Of a stretch of 64,000 bases of DNA, positions 45,799 to 54,333 are shown in pieces. This DNA comes from Selenomonas ruminantium subsp. lactilytica TAM6421 (GTDB taxonomy: Bacteria; Bacillota; Negativicutes; Selenomonadales; Selenomonadaceae), in NCBI RefSeq assembly GCF_000284095.1, contig NC_017068.1:1612001-1676000 (forward strand). The letters run 5' to 3'. The stretch's first letter is position 1. Each line of letters starts with the position of its first letter. A model generated the notes under the pieces. It made no database searches, was not told the origin of the DNA, and saw only the letters and a list, made by a program, of their open reading frames with translations. A program made the translations under genes and the position numbers.

Positions 45799-46584
45799 AT
45801 GGCTTTACCATATAATCTCATCGACTTTGATATGAAAATCGGACGGCAGAAACCGGAGACCATCCGTCATCCGGATAACTACTGTCCTTTTTGTCATCCC
45901 GAGGAACTGACCGACATCATAGCGACCGATGGCCCCATCATCCTCCTGCGCAATAAATATAATGTCCTTGCCGGCACAGAACAATTCGTGCTGATTGAAA
46001 GCGACATCTGCCAGAGCGATATCCCGGATTACAGCCCCGAACATATGCAAAGACTGTTGCGCTTTGGCCTTCATCACTGGCAGGCAATGCTGCATTCCGG
46101 AAAATACGCGGATGTGGTCTTCTTCAAAAACTATGGCCCCCTGTCCGGGGGCACAATCCGGCATCCCCATATGCAAATCGTGGCCTTCCCCCATCTAAAT
46201 CAGCCCCTGCAGGTTTACCCGGAGGAATTTTCCGGTGAAATCATTACCACGGAGCATAATGTGGAATTCAATATTTCCACGAGTCCGCGGATTGGCTTCT
46301 GGGAACTGAATATCGTACCACAGGAAATTGAAAGCGATTGCGCCATCCAGGCTATGGCTCATTTCCTGCAAACCGGCACGCGTTATCTGACCAGTCAATT
46401 CCACAAGGGACGCGTGCAAAGCTACAATATCTTTTTCTATCAGCTGGCCGGGCAAATCTATGGAAAGATCGTGCCGCGCTTTGCCACACCGCCGTTGTTC
46501 ATCGGTTATGGCGTCCATGTGCGTCCCACCAATATCCGGGAAGCAGCCCAAAACATCCGCCAGTTGTATTTCGCTGAGGTTTGA
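45799..46584 (+). CDS. GalT/HIT-like protein, DUF4931 type
   Basis: A 261-residue protein with a CPFC zinc-like pair (about 29-32) and GGTIRHPHMQIVAFP (about 116-130). The HPHMQ motif is the catalytic nucleotidyl-transfer motif of galactose-1-phosphate uridylyltransferase and HIT relatives. This suggests a nucleotide-sugar or nucleotidyl transferase or hydrolase; the substrate is unknown. A GGGAGG site lies 6-7 bases before the ATG. It lies just upstream of rqcH on the same strand with a 72-base gap and may be co-transcribed. Confidence 0.7.
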   Translation: MALPYNLIDFDMKIGRQKPETIRHPDNYCPFCHPEELTDIIATDGPIILLRNKYNVLAGTEQFVLIESDICQSDIPDYSPEHMQRLLRFGLHHWQAMLHSGKYADVVFFKNYGPLSGGTIRHPHMQIVAFPHLNQPLQVYPEEFSGEIITTEHNVEFNISTSPRIGFWELNIVPQEIESDCAIQAMAHFLQTGTRYLTSQFHKGRVQSYNIFFYQLAGQIYGKIVPRFATPPLFIGYGVHVRPTNIREAAQNIRQLYFAEV

Positions 46585-46656
46585 CCGTTCCCCGCATCTA
46601 AAATCTAAAGTATAATGATTTAATCTATATTTCGTAATACAAGGAGATTTACCACT

Positions 46657-48420
46657 ATGAGTCTTGACGGCTTTTCCATGCGTCCTCTCGTGCGCGAGCT
46701 GAATGACAAGCTTGCCGGGGGCCGCATCGATAAGATCACCCAACCCAATAAACAATCCATCGTCCTGTCCATCCGCCAGCCGGGGCAAAACCATCAACTG
46801 CATATCAGCATCAATTCCCAGAATCCTGCCGCCCATATCATGGCCAAGAATCTGGAAAATCCGCCCGAACCGCCCGTATTCTGCATGGTTCTCCGCAAGC
46901 AGCTGGAAACCGGCCGCATCGCCGCCATCCGCCAGCATGGCCTGGATCGCCTGATCCTGATGGATGTGGACTCCATTGCCGCGGGCGGCAAGATCGTGAC
47001 CAAGACGCTCGTCATGGAACTCATGGGCAAATACAGCAATATCATCCTCGTGCAGGATGGCACTATCATCGATGCCCTGCGCAAGATTGGCAGCAACAGC
47101 AGCCGTGTGCGCACAGTGCTGCCCGGTGATGCCTATGAACTGCCGCCGGGCCAGGATAAACTCGACCTCTTCACCGCAGATTTGCCTGCCGTTATAGAGC
47201 GAATCAAACAAGCAGATCATGAAGAACGCCTTGACAAGGCCATCCTGGGCGCCTGCATGGGCTTTGGCCCCGTGTCAGCTAAGGAAGTCTGCTTCTGCGC
47301 GGGCTTTGCTCCGAGCACCAGGTTGAATACATTGGACGAAGCTGACTTTACTTCCATCGAGCAGGCTTTGGCCGAAATCCGCCAGGCCGCCAGCAGTGAA
47401 GAAGCCCAGCCCGTAATCCTGATGGACGAAAACCAGAAAGTGCTGGCCATGGCCTCCTTCCCCCTCCACTATCTGCCCCAGGCTGTCACATTGGACTTCG
47501 ATACCATCAGCGCCATGCTCGAAAAGGCCAGCGCACTGGCCGGCAGCTATGTGCTGCCCGATAAGGACCGCTTCAAGAAACTCGTGAAGAACGAACTGCA
47601 CCGCGCCGAAAACAAGCTGGTGAAGCTCGATGAGGAAATAGCCGCCGCCGAAAATGCCGAGGAATACAAAATCCGCGGCGACAACCTTATGACCTATCAG
47701 TATCAATATAATGACCATGAAGATGCTGAAATCACCGTGGTCAATATCTACAGTGAAACCGGCGAGGAAATCACGATTCCCCTCGACCAGCGTTTCACCA
47801 TCATCCAGAATATGCAGCTTTGCTACAAAAAATATGACAAACTCAAACGCGCCCAGGAACTTTTGCAGGTACAGCGACAGGAATGCGAAGCTTCCATCAG
47901 CTATCTCGAAAGCATTGACACATCCCTTAATGCCTCCTCCAGCTTAGGCGAAATCGCTGAAATCCATAATGAACTGGTGGAAGGCGGCTACCTGCGGGAG
48001 AAGCTCAAGCGCAAGAACAACGACAAGCCCTCCCATCCCTTCCGCTTTACCGCTCCCAATGGCATGCAGATCCTTGTGGGCAAGAACAATTACCAGAACG
48101 ACAAGCTGACCTGCAAGACAGCCAGCTTCAACGACACCTGGTTCCATACCCAGAATATCCCCGGCTCCCATGTCATCCTGCGCAATGGAGGCGAAGAACT
48201 GGACGAAGACACCATCCTGCTGGCGGCCAGCCTTGCCGCCCACTTCAGCAAGGCTCAGGGCTCTTCCAAAGTTCCCGTGGACTACACGGAAATCCGCTAT
48301 GTCAAGAAACCCTCCGGCAGCAAACCGGGTTTTGTGATCTTCACCAACCAGAAAACCCTCTATATCACGCCGGATGAACAGGAACTGGCCCCCATCCTCG
48401 CACAAGATCCACAACAATAA
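46657..48420 (+). CDS. rqcH: Ribosome quality control protein RqcH (NFACT family)
   Basis: RqcH binds 50S subunits carrying stalled peptides and recruits tRNA-Ala to add alanine tails. The 587-residue product has the NFACT-N domain (SLDGFSMRPLVRELNDKL start), helix-hairpin-helix, a long coiled coil (about 295-435), and the NFACT-R domain (NDTWFHTQNIPGSHVILR). Older names are fibronectin-binding protein FbpA. An AAGGAG site lies 8-9 bases before the ATG. mutS2, a possible ribosome-splitting partner, is in the same window but distant. Confidence 0.93.
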   Translation: MSLDGFSMRPLVRELNDKLAGGRIDKITQPNKQSIVLSIRQPGQNHQLHISINSQNPAAHIMAKNLENPPEPPVFCMVLRKQLETGRIAAIRQHGLDRLILMDVDSIAAGGKIVTKTLVMELMGKYSNIILVQDGTIIDALRKIGSNSSRVRTVLPGDAYELPPGQDKLDLFTADLPAVIERIKQADHEERLDKAILGACMGFGPVSAKEVCFCAGFAPSTRLNTLDEADFTSIEQALAEIRQAASSEEAQPVILMDENQKVLAMASFPLHYLPQAVTLDFDTISAMLEKASALAGSYVLPDKDRFKKLVKNELHRAENKLVKLDEEIAAAENAEEYKIRGDNLMTYQYQYNDHEDAEITVVNIYSETGEEITIPLDQRFTIIQNMQLCYKKYDKLKRAQELLQVQRQECEASISYLESIDTSLNASSSLGEIAEIHNELVEGGYLREKLKRKNNDKPSHPFRFTAPNGMQILVGKNNYQNDKLTCKTASFNDTWFHTQNIPGSHVILRNGGEELDEDTILLAASLAAHFSKAQGSSKVPVDYTEIRYVKKPSGSKPGFVIFTNQKTLYITPDEQELAPILAQDPQQ

Positions 48421-48438
48421 AGCATCAAAATTGAACTT

Positions 48439-48519
48439 CCCCCGCCAGTGGAGACTTATTCCTAAGCGATTTACACGCTCGCGCGTACTAGCGCAGGAAT
48501 AAGTCTCCACTAGCGGGGG
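48439..48519. repeat. Inverted repeat with 25-bp arms, mobile-element-like or strong terminator
   Basis: Left arm 48439-48463 and right arm 48495-48519 match over 25 bases with a single mismatch. The 31-base loop contains a smaller hairpin (AGCG/CGCT). It lies between the convergent rqcH and mupG genes. There is no U run, so it is not a classical terminator; the form suits a REP-like or MITE-like unit. Confidence 0.6.
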
Positions 48520-48540
48520 CATCTCTTTATCATAATGCCA

Positions 48541-49611
48541 TCACGAGCATACAAATGAAAACCTGCGCCCTGGCGTTATGTATTTCAGCATGAACAGTTC
48601 ACATTCGGCCACCCGCCCCACTACATTCACCCGTGTATCAGGGGGCTGGGATTTTTTGATTATCTGCAGCTCGCCCATATAGCGCAGATAATCCTTGTTG
48701 TCGATGGTAATGGCCCCCCGCCGGCGTTCCTTGTTGTTCTCTGGCACCACCGTCCCCTGCAGCAGCCCCCGGCTTTCCTGAGCGCGGATGGCATCCCGGG
48801 CTTCATCCTCCCGGGCCGTAAAAGTATGCCGTAAAAGCTCCCGCTGCACCGCATCTTCGGTTAAGAAAGTTGCCTCTACCGCCACTTCATCGGCATGCAA
48901 TCTGCCCAAAACCTGTAATTCAGAGGTCAGGGGCAAGCTGTCGCTCAAAAACACTGAATCCACCCCCAAGGCTGCCATATGCCGGGCTGCCCTGTCCGTC
49001 TGCCAGAGGCGATGGGCTTCCAATGTGGGCAGGCCTTCAAACAGCGGCCCCCGCTGTTTGCCATGACTGGGCACAAAGGCTCCCACCTTTATCCCTGCTT
49101 CTTTGAGCAGGTCATTTTTTTTGCACAGGACCGACTCACTAAGACCTGTGCCCTGCCGCGGATAGAAATTATGCAGGGCATCGATATGTGAAAAATCCGT
49201 TCCTGCTTCTTTCAGCGCCGTCAAAATCGTTTCCGTCACCGTGCTGGCATTAAGCTGCAAACGTATGCCCATTTCGTTATGGCTGAGCTGAGCAATCTGC
49301 TCTGGCTCATAGCCATAGTCCAGCCGCAGGGTAGTGATTCCCAGCTTCTGGAAAGCCTCCAGACTGAATTCCGGCAGTTCCAGCATTTCCAAGGTTCTTG
49401 GGGAAATATCGGAAATGATCTCCATATCGTGTTCTCTGGCCGCCTGCAAAAGGGTGGCCAGTTCTTTTTTCAGCACAGCCGTGTCGGTTTCGGGAATATG
49501 CAGGGACGTGAACACCCGGCGAATGCCGCAGGCAGCCGCCGCTTCCAGCAGCTGCAGATTTTCTGCCAGCGTATTGTCCAGTCCCGGATAAAGCGAAATG
49601 CCATTTTCCAT
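48541..49611 (-). CDS. mupG: 6-phospho-N-acetylmuramidase MupG (DUF871)
   Basis: MupG cleaves MurNAc-6-phosphate-GlcNAc inside the cell, releasing MurNAc-6-P for MurQ. The 356-residue TIM-barrel protein has the DUF871 features: GISLYPGLD at the start, HIPETD, LRLDYGY, ALHNFYPRQGTGLS, and FVPSHGKQRGPLFEGLPTLE. The start overlaps the murQ stop (TGATG). In the operon murP-murQ-mupG, it completes MurNAc salvage. The cyclophilin-like C-terminal part is present. Confidence 0.93.
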   Translation of the reverse strand: MENGISLYPGLDNTLAENLQLLEAAAACGIRRVFTSLHIPETDTAVLKKELATLLQAAREHDMEIISDISPRTLEMLELPEFSLEAFQKLGITTLRLDYGYEPEQIAQLSHNEMGIRLQLNASTVTETILTALKEAGTDFSHIDALHNFYPRQGTGLSESVLCKKNDLLKEAGIKVGAFVPSHGKQRGPLFEGLPTLEAHRLWQTDRAARHMAALGVDSVFLSDSLPLTSELQVLGRLHADEVAVEATFLTEDAVQRELLRHTFTAREDEARDAIRAQESRGLLQGTVVPENNKERRRGAITIDNKDYLRYMGELQIIKKSQPPDTRVNVVGRVAECELFMLKYITPGRRFSFVCS

Positions 49612-50519
49612 CAGCCTACCCCCCTCTGTTGCAGCGCTGCGCCCAAATGACCATGAGCCTTGCCCAGATATTCCTGTCCCGTGGCAAAATCCGTACCCGT
49701 CAGATGGATAAAGATGGCCAGCTTGGCATTGCCCTGCGCTTCCATAAGTGCCGCGATGCTTTCCTCCCGGCTGCAGCCTGTGGCCTCCATCACAATGCGC
49801 CGTGCCCGCTCCTCCAGCTTTTTGTTGGAGGTTTTGACATCCACCATCAGATTGCCATAGACCTTGCCCAATTTGATCATGGTGCCGGTGGACAACATAT
49901 TGAGCACCAATTTCTGTGCCGTGCCCGCCTTCATGCGGGTGGAACCTGTGACCACCTCGGCCCCGGTAACCGGCACCAGCACGATATCGGCAAAGTCACC
50001 GATGGCCGGCTCCGGTGAGCAGGCCAGAGCGATCGTTGCCGCCCCCACATCCTTTGCATATTGCAGGCCGCCGATAACATAGGGGGTACGCCCGGAAGCC
50101 GCGATACCCACCAGCACATCCTTGGCTGAAAAATCCTTTTCCCGCAGATCCTTCTGCCCCAGCTCCGGACTGTCCTCAGCCCCTTCCTGTGCTTTGAAGA
50201 TAGCCGGGATCCCCCCGGCAATCAGCCCCTGTACCAGTTCCGGCTCCACGCCATAGGTAGGCGGGCACTCGGAGGCATCGAGGATGCCCAGCCGCCCGGA
50301 GGTGCCAGCTCCCATATAGAAGAGCCGCCCGCCCTTTGACAGCCTATCTGTAATCACATCCACGGCTTTGGCAACCTCCGGCAGGATCTTTTCCACAGCT
50401 AGGGCGACCTTCTTATCCTCCTCATTGATAACCTGCAGCATGGATAAGGTGGATAGTTCATCAATATGAGCGGTGGCCGGATTGCGTCTTTCCGTGCTTA
50501 ATTTCTGCAAATCGATCAT
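49611..50519 (-). CDS. murQ: N-acetylmuramic acid 6-phosphate etherase
   Basis: Cleaves the lactyl ether of MurNAc-6-P to give GlcNAc-6-P. The 302-residue SIS-domain protein shows TERRNPAT near the start, [32 protein letters not shown], and [13 protein letters not shown] with the conserved Glu/Asp acid-base region. It follows murP by seven bases and overlaps mupG. Confidence 0.97.
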   Translation of the reverse strand: MIDLQKLSTERRNPATAHIDELSTLSMLQVINEEDKKVALAVEKILPEVAKAVDVITDRLSKGGRLFYMGAGTSGRLGILDASECPPTYGVEPELVQGLIAGGIPAIFKAQEGAEDSPELGQKDLREKDFSAKDVLVGIAASGRTPYVIGGLQYAKDVGAATIALACSPEPAIGDFADIVLVPVTGAEVVTGSTRMKAGTAQKLVLNMLSTGTMIKLGKVYGNLMVDVKTSNKKLEERARRIVMEATGCSREESIAALMEAQGNAKLAIFIHLTGTDFATGQEYLGKAHGHLGAALQQRGVG

Positions 50520-50526
50520 GGATTAG

Positions 50527-51876
50527 TTACGACTCCTTTTCTTCAGCGGGATCATCAAATCCCAGCAGATATGTGGCAATAAAACCGGCGATATAGGCAA
50601 CGACAATGCCCAGCAGGTAAATCGGAATATTATTGGTCGTCCCCGCCAGCGGCAAACCGGATATGCCCATGGCCGAAGCGCCCACCATGAAATGTGCCTG
50701 CACGGCGCCGCCAAAAGCCCCACCGATACAAGCGCCGATAAAGGGCCGCCCCAAAGGCAGAGTAACGCCGTAAATCAAAGGCTCTCCCACCCCCATCAGA
50801 CCAACGGGCAAAGCCGAGACCACGGTTTTCCGCAGAAACTCGTTCTTACTCTTGACATAGACCGCTATGGCTGCGCCTACCTGACCGGCTCCCGCCATGG
50901 CCAGAATCGGCAGCAGGATGGTCACGCCATACTGAGCAATCAGATCTGCATGGATGGGCGTCAGGGCCTGATGAATCCCCATCATGACCATGGGCAGCCA
51001 CATGCCGGCCAAGATAAAGCCCACCACCGCGCCGCCGGAACCCACTGCTCCCGTAGCCGCCGTACCGATAGCCGTGGAAATCATGCCGCCTAAGGGCTGC
51101 AGGACAAAGATTGCCGCCATGCCGGCCAACAAAAAGGACAAAAGTGGTGTCAGGAACAAGTCAAAAATCGTCGGCACCAAACGGTGCAGATGCTTTTCCA
51201 GCCATGCTCCAATAAAGGCCACCAAGATCACGGCAATCACGCCGCCACGGCCGGGAACCAGCTTATCCCCACCGATAACGACATTCGCCAGTCCCGGATG
51301 GCTGATCAAAGCCGCGAGTGCTCCGCCCAAAATCGGCGTGCCGCCAAATACCTTGGCGGCATTATAGCCCACAAAGAGATTCATCCCCCAGAACACTGCA
51401 TTGCCCGCCACAGCCAGCAATTGCCAGATGGACGAATCCACCACCTCCGGCGAGACCTTCGCTGCCACACCCAATATCCCCGTAAGCAGACCACAAGCGA
51501 TAAAGCCCGGAATCAACGGGATAAAGATGCTGGCAATCTTTTTGAGCAGCAATTTTGCCGGCGTGGCATTGCGCTGCCGGATCTGCTGGTGCAGTTCCTT
51601 GCCGTCGCCGATTTTGGGCTTGGAACTTTTCCCCAACAATTCGTTGACCACTGTTGTTACCTGCGTGGCCGTTCCCGGCCCCAGGATGATATGCAGCTCT
51701 TCCTCGGCATCATGGATGCCCATAACCCCCGGCACTTTTTTGATTGCCGTAAGCAACGCCTCATCCTTCTGCCTTAGCTGTACCCGCAGCCGTGTCATGC
51801 AATTATAGGCATGGATGATATTCTCCCGCCCGCCTAATACTTCAAATAGTTTTTTCCCCAGCTCGTCACTATTCAT
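50527..51876 (-). CDS. murP: PTS EIIBC, N-acetylmuramic acid-specific (MurP-like)
   Basis: Imports and phosphorylates MurNAc (or its GlcNAc disaccharide) at the 6 position. The 449-residue protein has an N-terminal EIIB domain with the phospho-accepting Cys in AYNCMTRLRVQL (about 26), then the EIIC membrane domain of about ten helices (GMNLFVGYNAAKVFGG; GVGEPLIYGVTLP). No EIIA domain is fused, so an EIIA such as the glucose type must be shared. The name rests on its place in front of murQ and mupG; a sucrose-type relative is less likely. Confidence 0.88.
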   Translation of the reverse strand: MNSDELGKKLFEVLGGRENIIHAYNCMTRLRVQLRQKDEALLTAIKKVPGVMGIHDAEEELHIILGPGTATQVTTVVNELLGKSSKPKIGDGKELHQQIRQRNATPAKLLLKKIASIFIPLIPGFIACGLLTGILGVAAKVSPEVVDSSIWQLLAVAGNAVFWGMNLFVGYNAAKVFGGTPILGGALAALISHPGLANVVIGGDKLVPGRGGVIAVILVAFIGAWLEKHLHRLVPTIFDLFLTPLLSFLLAGMAAIFVLQPLGGMISTAIGTAATGAVGSGGAVVGFILAGMWLPMVMMGIHQALTPIHADLIAQYGVTILLPILAMAGAGQVGAAIAVYVKSKNEFLRKTVVSALPVGLMGVGEPLIYGVTLPLGRPFIGACIGGAFGGAVQAHFMVGASAMGISGLPLAGTTNNIPIYLLGIVVAYIAGFIATYLLGFDDPAEEKES

Positions 51877-51888
51877 CTATTACACTCC

Positions 51889-53238
51889 CTAAAACCGCTT
51901 TGGCCAGCACCGACGCAAATAATCCCCCAAGCGCTTTTCCTGGCCGTTATCACTTGGCTGATAGTAATGGGCATCCTGGATTTCCTTGGGCAGATAAGCC
52001 TGCTCCGTAAAATGATCCGGATAATCATGGGGATAGATATATTCCGTCCCATGACCGAGTTTGGCCGCTCCCTTGTAATGAGCATCCCGCAGATGCATAG
52101 GCACCGCCCCGCAATTCCTGCCGCGCACATCCTGCAGTGCCGCATCGATGGCCATATAGGCCGCATTGCTCTTAGGCGCCGAAGCGATATAGCTTACCGC
52201 CTGCCCTAAAATAATCCGTGCCTCAGGCATACCCACAAATTGCACCGCATTGGCCGCATTCATGGCAAGCACCAGCGCCATGGGATCAGCATTGCCCACA
52301 TCTTCGGAGGCGCAGATGACCACCCGCCGGGCAATGAACTTCACATCTTCCCCGGCAGCCAGCATACGCGCCAGATAGTGCAGGGCCGCATCCGGATCAC
52401 TGCCCCGCATGCTCTTGATAAAGGCCGACACCGTATCGTAATGGTTGTCCCCGGTCTTATCATAACGCTGTACCCGCTGGCCGAGAATCTCCTGCACCAT
52501 ATCCAATGTGATCTCGCCGCCCGTAAGCGGCAGCATGGAAGCCGTGCCTTCAAGGATGTTAAGCGCCATGCGGGCATCGCCGCCAGCCAGCTGGGCCATA
52601 GCCAGCATAACCTCGTCGCTGACGGTTATGGATTGGGCACCAAGCCCCCGCTCCTTATCCATCAGAGCCTGCCGCAGGATTTTGACCAGCTGCCCATCGG
52701 TGAGCTGATAAAGCCGCACAATCCGCACCCTTGACAACAAGGCATGATTGACCTCAAAGAACGGATTTTCCGTGGTGGCGCCAATCAGTATCAGCCGCCC
52801 ATCCTCCACATAGGGCAGCAGCACATCCTGCTGGCTCTTATTGAAGCGGTGGATTTCGTCAATGAATACGATTGTGCGCTTCTGATAAAACTTCCGGGCA
52901 TCATCGGCTTCCTTGACAATCTGCCGGATATCGCCGATACCTGCCGCCACTGCATTGAGCTTCTTGAACTCACTGCCTGTCATGCCCGCAATCATCTGAG
53001 CCAGAGTGGTCTTGCCTGTGCCCGGAGGCCCATAGAAAATCATGGAGGAAATCTGGTCTTTCTCAATCATCTGCCGCAGGAACCGGCCGCCGCCCACAGC
53101 CTCCTGCTGACCGATAAACTCCTGAAAATTCCTTGGCCGCATGCGCTGGGCCAAAGGTGCAAACCGCTGCCCAGCGCCACTGGCATTGCCGCTGTTATTG
53201 GCTGCGGCAGCTGAAAACAAATCAAGTTCCTCTGCCAT
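51889..53238 (-). CDS. rarA: Replication-associated recombination protein RarA
   Basis: RarA (MgsA) is an AAA+ ATPase that acts at stalled replication forks. The 449-residue product has Walker A GPPGTGKTT, Walker B IVFIDEIHRFNKSQQD, sensor 1 IGATTENPFFEV, arginine finger segment LLSRVRI, and the C-terminal tetramerisation part (PMHLRDAHYKGA). It starts at the ATG at 53238, one base after the dut stop. murP follows twelve bases after its stop, so rarA and murP are probably transcribed together. Confidence 0.95.
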   Translation of the reverse strand: MAEELDLFSAAAANNSGNASGAGQRFAPLAQRMRPRNFQEFIGQQEAVGGGRFLRQMIEKDQISSMIFYGPPGTGKTTLAQMIAGMTGSEFKKLNAVAAGIGDIRQIVKEADDARKFYQKRTIVFIDEIHRFNKSQQDVLLPYVEDGRLILIGATTENPFFEVNHALLSRVRIVRLYQLTDGQLVKILRQALMDKERGLGAQSITVSDEVMLAMAQLAGGDARMALNILEGTASMLPLTGGEITLDMVQEILGQRVQRYDKTGDNHYDTVSAFIKSMRGSDPDAALHYLARMLAAGEDVKFIARRVVICASEDVGNADPMALVLAMNAANAVQFVGMPEARIILGQAVSYIASAPKSNAAYMAIDAALQDVRGRNCGAVPMHLRDAHYKGAAKLGHGTEYIYPHDYPDHFTEQAYLPKEIQDAHYYQPSDNGQEKRLGDYLRRCWPKRF

Positions 53239-53239
53239 C

Positions 53240-53698
53240 TCAATCACCTGTACCCGTAGAGCCAAAACCGCCCTGACGCTTAGCGCCAACACCTGCCATA
53301 TCCGCATCTACAGTCAGATAAGACAGGAAAATCCCCTGGGCGATCCGGTCGCCCTTATGGATCTGGAAATCCTCCTGCCCCAGGTTGGTCAGCGCCACCA
53401 TGATATGACCTTCATTGTCCGGATTGTTATAATAATCCGCATCAACAATGCCCACACTGTTACTCAAGAGCAGCTGATGTTTCACCGCCATGCTGGAACG
53501 GATATTGAGCGTCAGGACCTCGCCAGCCTGCATATAGGCTTTCAGCCCCGTAGCTGCCAACACCGTCCCGCCAGCCTTTACCGTTACATCTTCTGCCGCC
53601 TCTATATCATAACCAGCACTGGCCGCAGTTTTTCTCTGCGGCAGGTGAATATCCCGCTCCTGCCAGCTGCTGACAATCTCAAAGCCTCGTAATCTCAT
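53240..53698 (-). CDS. dut: dUTP diphosphatase
   Basis: Hydrolyses dUTP to dUMP. The 152-residue trimeric enzyme has five family motifs, including AGYDIEAAEDVTV, RSSMAVKHQL, VGIVDADYYNNPDNEG and a Gly-rich tail GGFGSTGTG. A GAGGGAG site lies 6 bases before the ATG. It heads a minus-strand unit with rarA and the mur genes. Confidence 0.95.
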   Translation of the reverse strand: MRLRGFEIVSSWQERDIHLPQRKTAASAGYDIEAAEDVTVKAGGTVLAATGLKAYMQAGEVLTLNIRSSMAVKHQLLLSNSVGIVDADYYNNPDNEGHIMVALTNLGQEDFQIHKGDRIAQGIFLSYLTVDADMAGVGAKRQGGFGSTGTGD

Positions 53699-53730
53699 GC
53701 CAAACTCCCTCAGACCATCAATGAAAAAGC

Positions 53731-53748
53731 CTTCCCCGCTGGGGAAGG
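53731..53748 (-). terminator. Terminator after hfq
   Basis: CCTTCCCC and GGGGAAGG with a three-base loop are followed on the minus strand by TTTTTC. Confidence 0.8.
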
Positions 53749-53760
53749 CCCGTCTTCAAC

Positions 53761-53997
53761 TCAACCTTCTTCTTTTGCTGCAAAATTTACGGGCTTAGCC
53801 GGCGTGATGGTGGAAATCGCATGTTTATACACCATCTGCTGTTTTCCCATCACATCGAGAACTACCGTAAAATTATCAAAGCCTTTTACTTTGCCTTTAA
53901 TCTGAAAGCCATTGACAAGGTGAATCGTCACTTCAATATTTTCCTTCCGCACCTGATTGAGGAATGTGTCTTGTAAATTAATCGCTTTTACTGGCAT
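53761..53997 (-). CDS. hfq: RNA chaperone Hfq
   Basis: Hfq is a hexameric Sm-like ring that matches small RNAs to mRNA. The 78-residue product has the Sm1 motif ([19 protein letters not shown]) and Sm2 motif ([11 protein letters not shown]), including the conserved YKHAIS. The ATG at 53997 with a GGGGG site is the family start. The tail is short, as in Firmicutes. It appears monocistronic. Confidence 0.97.
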   Translation of the reverse strand: MPVKAINLQDTFLNQVRKENIEVTIHLVNGFQIKGKVKGFDNFTVVLDVMGKQQMVYKHAISTITPAKPVNFAAKEEG

Positions 53998-54113
53998 AGT
54001 TAATCCCCCCATTGAATTACGAATTATATACGTTGTTATTATATCATATATCCCCCTATATGTCCCGCAGAAAGGGTTTGACCAATAAAATTAAACTAAA
54101 ATGCTTAAAACTA

Positions 54114-54146
54114 TTGACAAAATCAGAATATGTATGCTAATATAAT
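54114..54146 (+). promoter_or_regulatory. tRNA-Arg promoter region
   Basis: A perfect TTGACA (54114-54119) precedes an overlapping -10 region: TAATAT (54138-54143, 18-base spacing) or TATAAT (54141-54146, 21-base spacing). Confidence 0.6.
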
Positions 54147-54156
54147 ACCTGTTGTT

Positions 54157-54231
54157 GCGCTCGTAGTCCAGTGGATAGGACGTTAGCCTCCGGAGCTGAA
54201 AGCGTGGGTTCGACTCCCGCCGAGCGCACCA
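54157..54231 (+). tRNA. tRNA-Arg (anticodon CCG)
   Basis: A 75-base cloverleaf with the CCA end encoded. The acceptor arms GCGCTCG and CGAGCGC pair. The anticodon loop CTCCGGA gives anticodon CCG, reading CGG. The T arm carries GGTTCGACTCC. It has its own promoter and is followed by a terminator. Confidence 0.97.
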
Positions 54232-54245
54232 TTTTTGTCTATACA

Positions 54246-54280
54246 ACACCTGCTTTTCCGATGATTGGCAGGTGTTTTTT
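54246..54280 (+). terminator. Terminator after tRNA-Arg
   Basis: ACACCTGC (54246-54253) pairs with GCAGGTGT (54268-54275), followed by a T run. Confidence 0.85.
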
Positions 54281-54293
54281 ATGCCATCAAATA

Positions 54294-54330
54294 AAAGACC
54301 TCAGGGGAAATTTCCCTTGAGGTCTTTTTG
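54294..54330 (-). terminator. Terminator after ligA
   Basis: GACCTCA-GGGAAA pairs with TTTCCC-TGAGGTC and is followed on the minus strand by TTTT. It abuts the ligA stop. Confidence 0.8.
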
Positions 54331-54333
54331 CAA

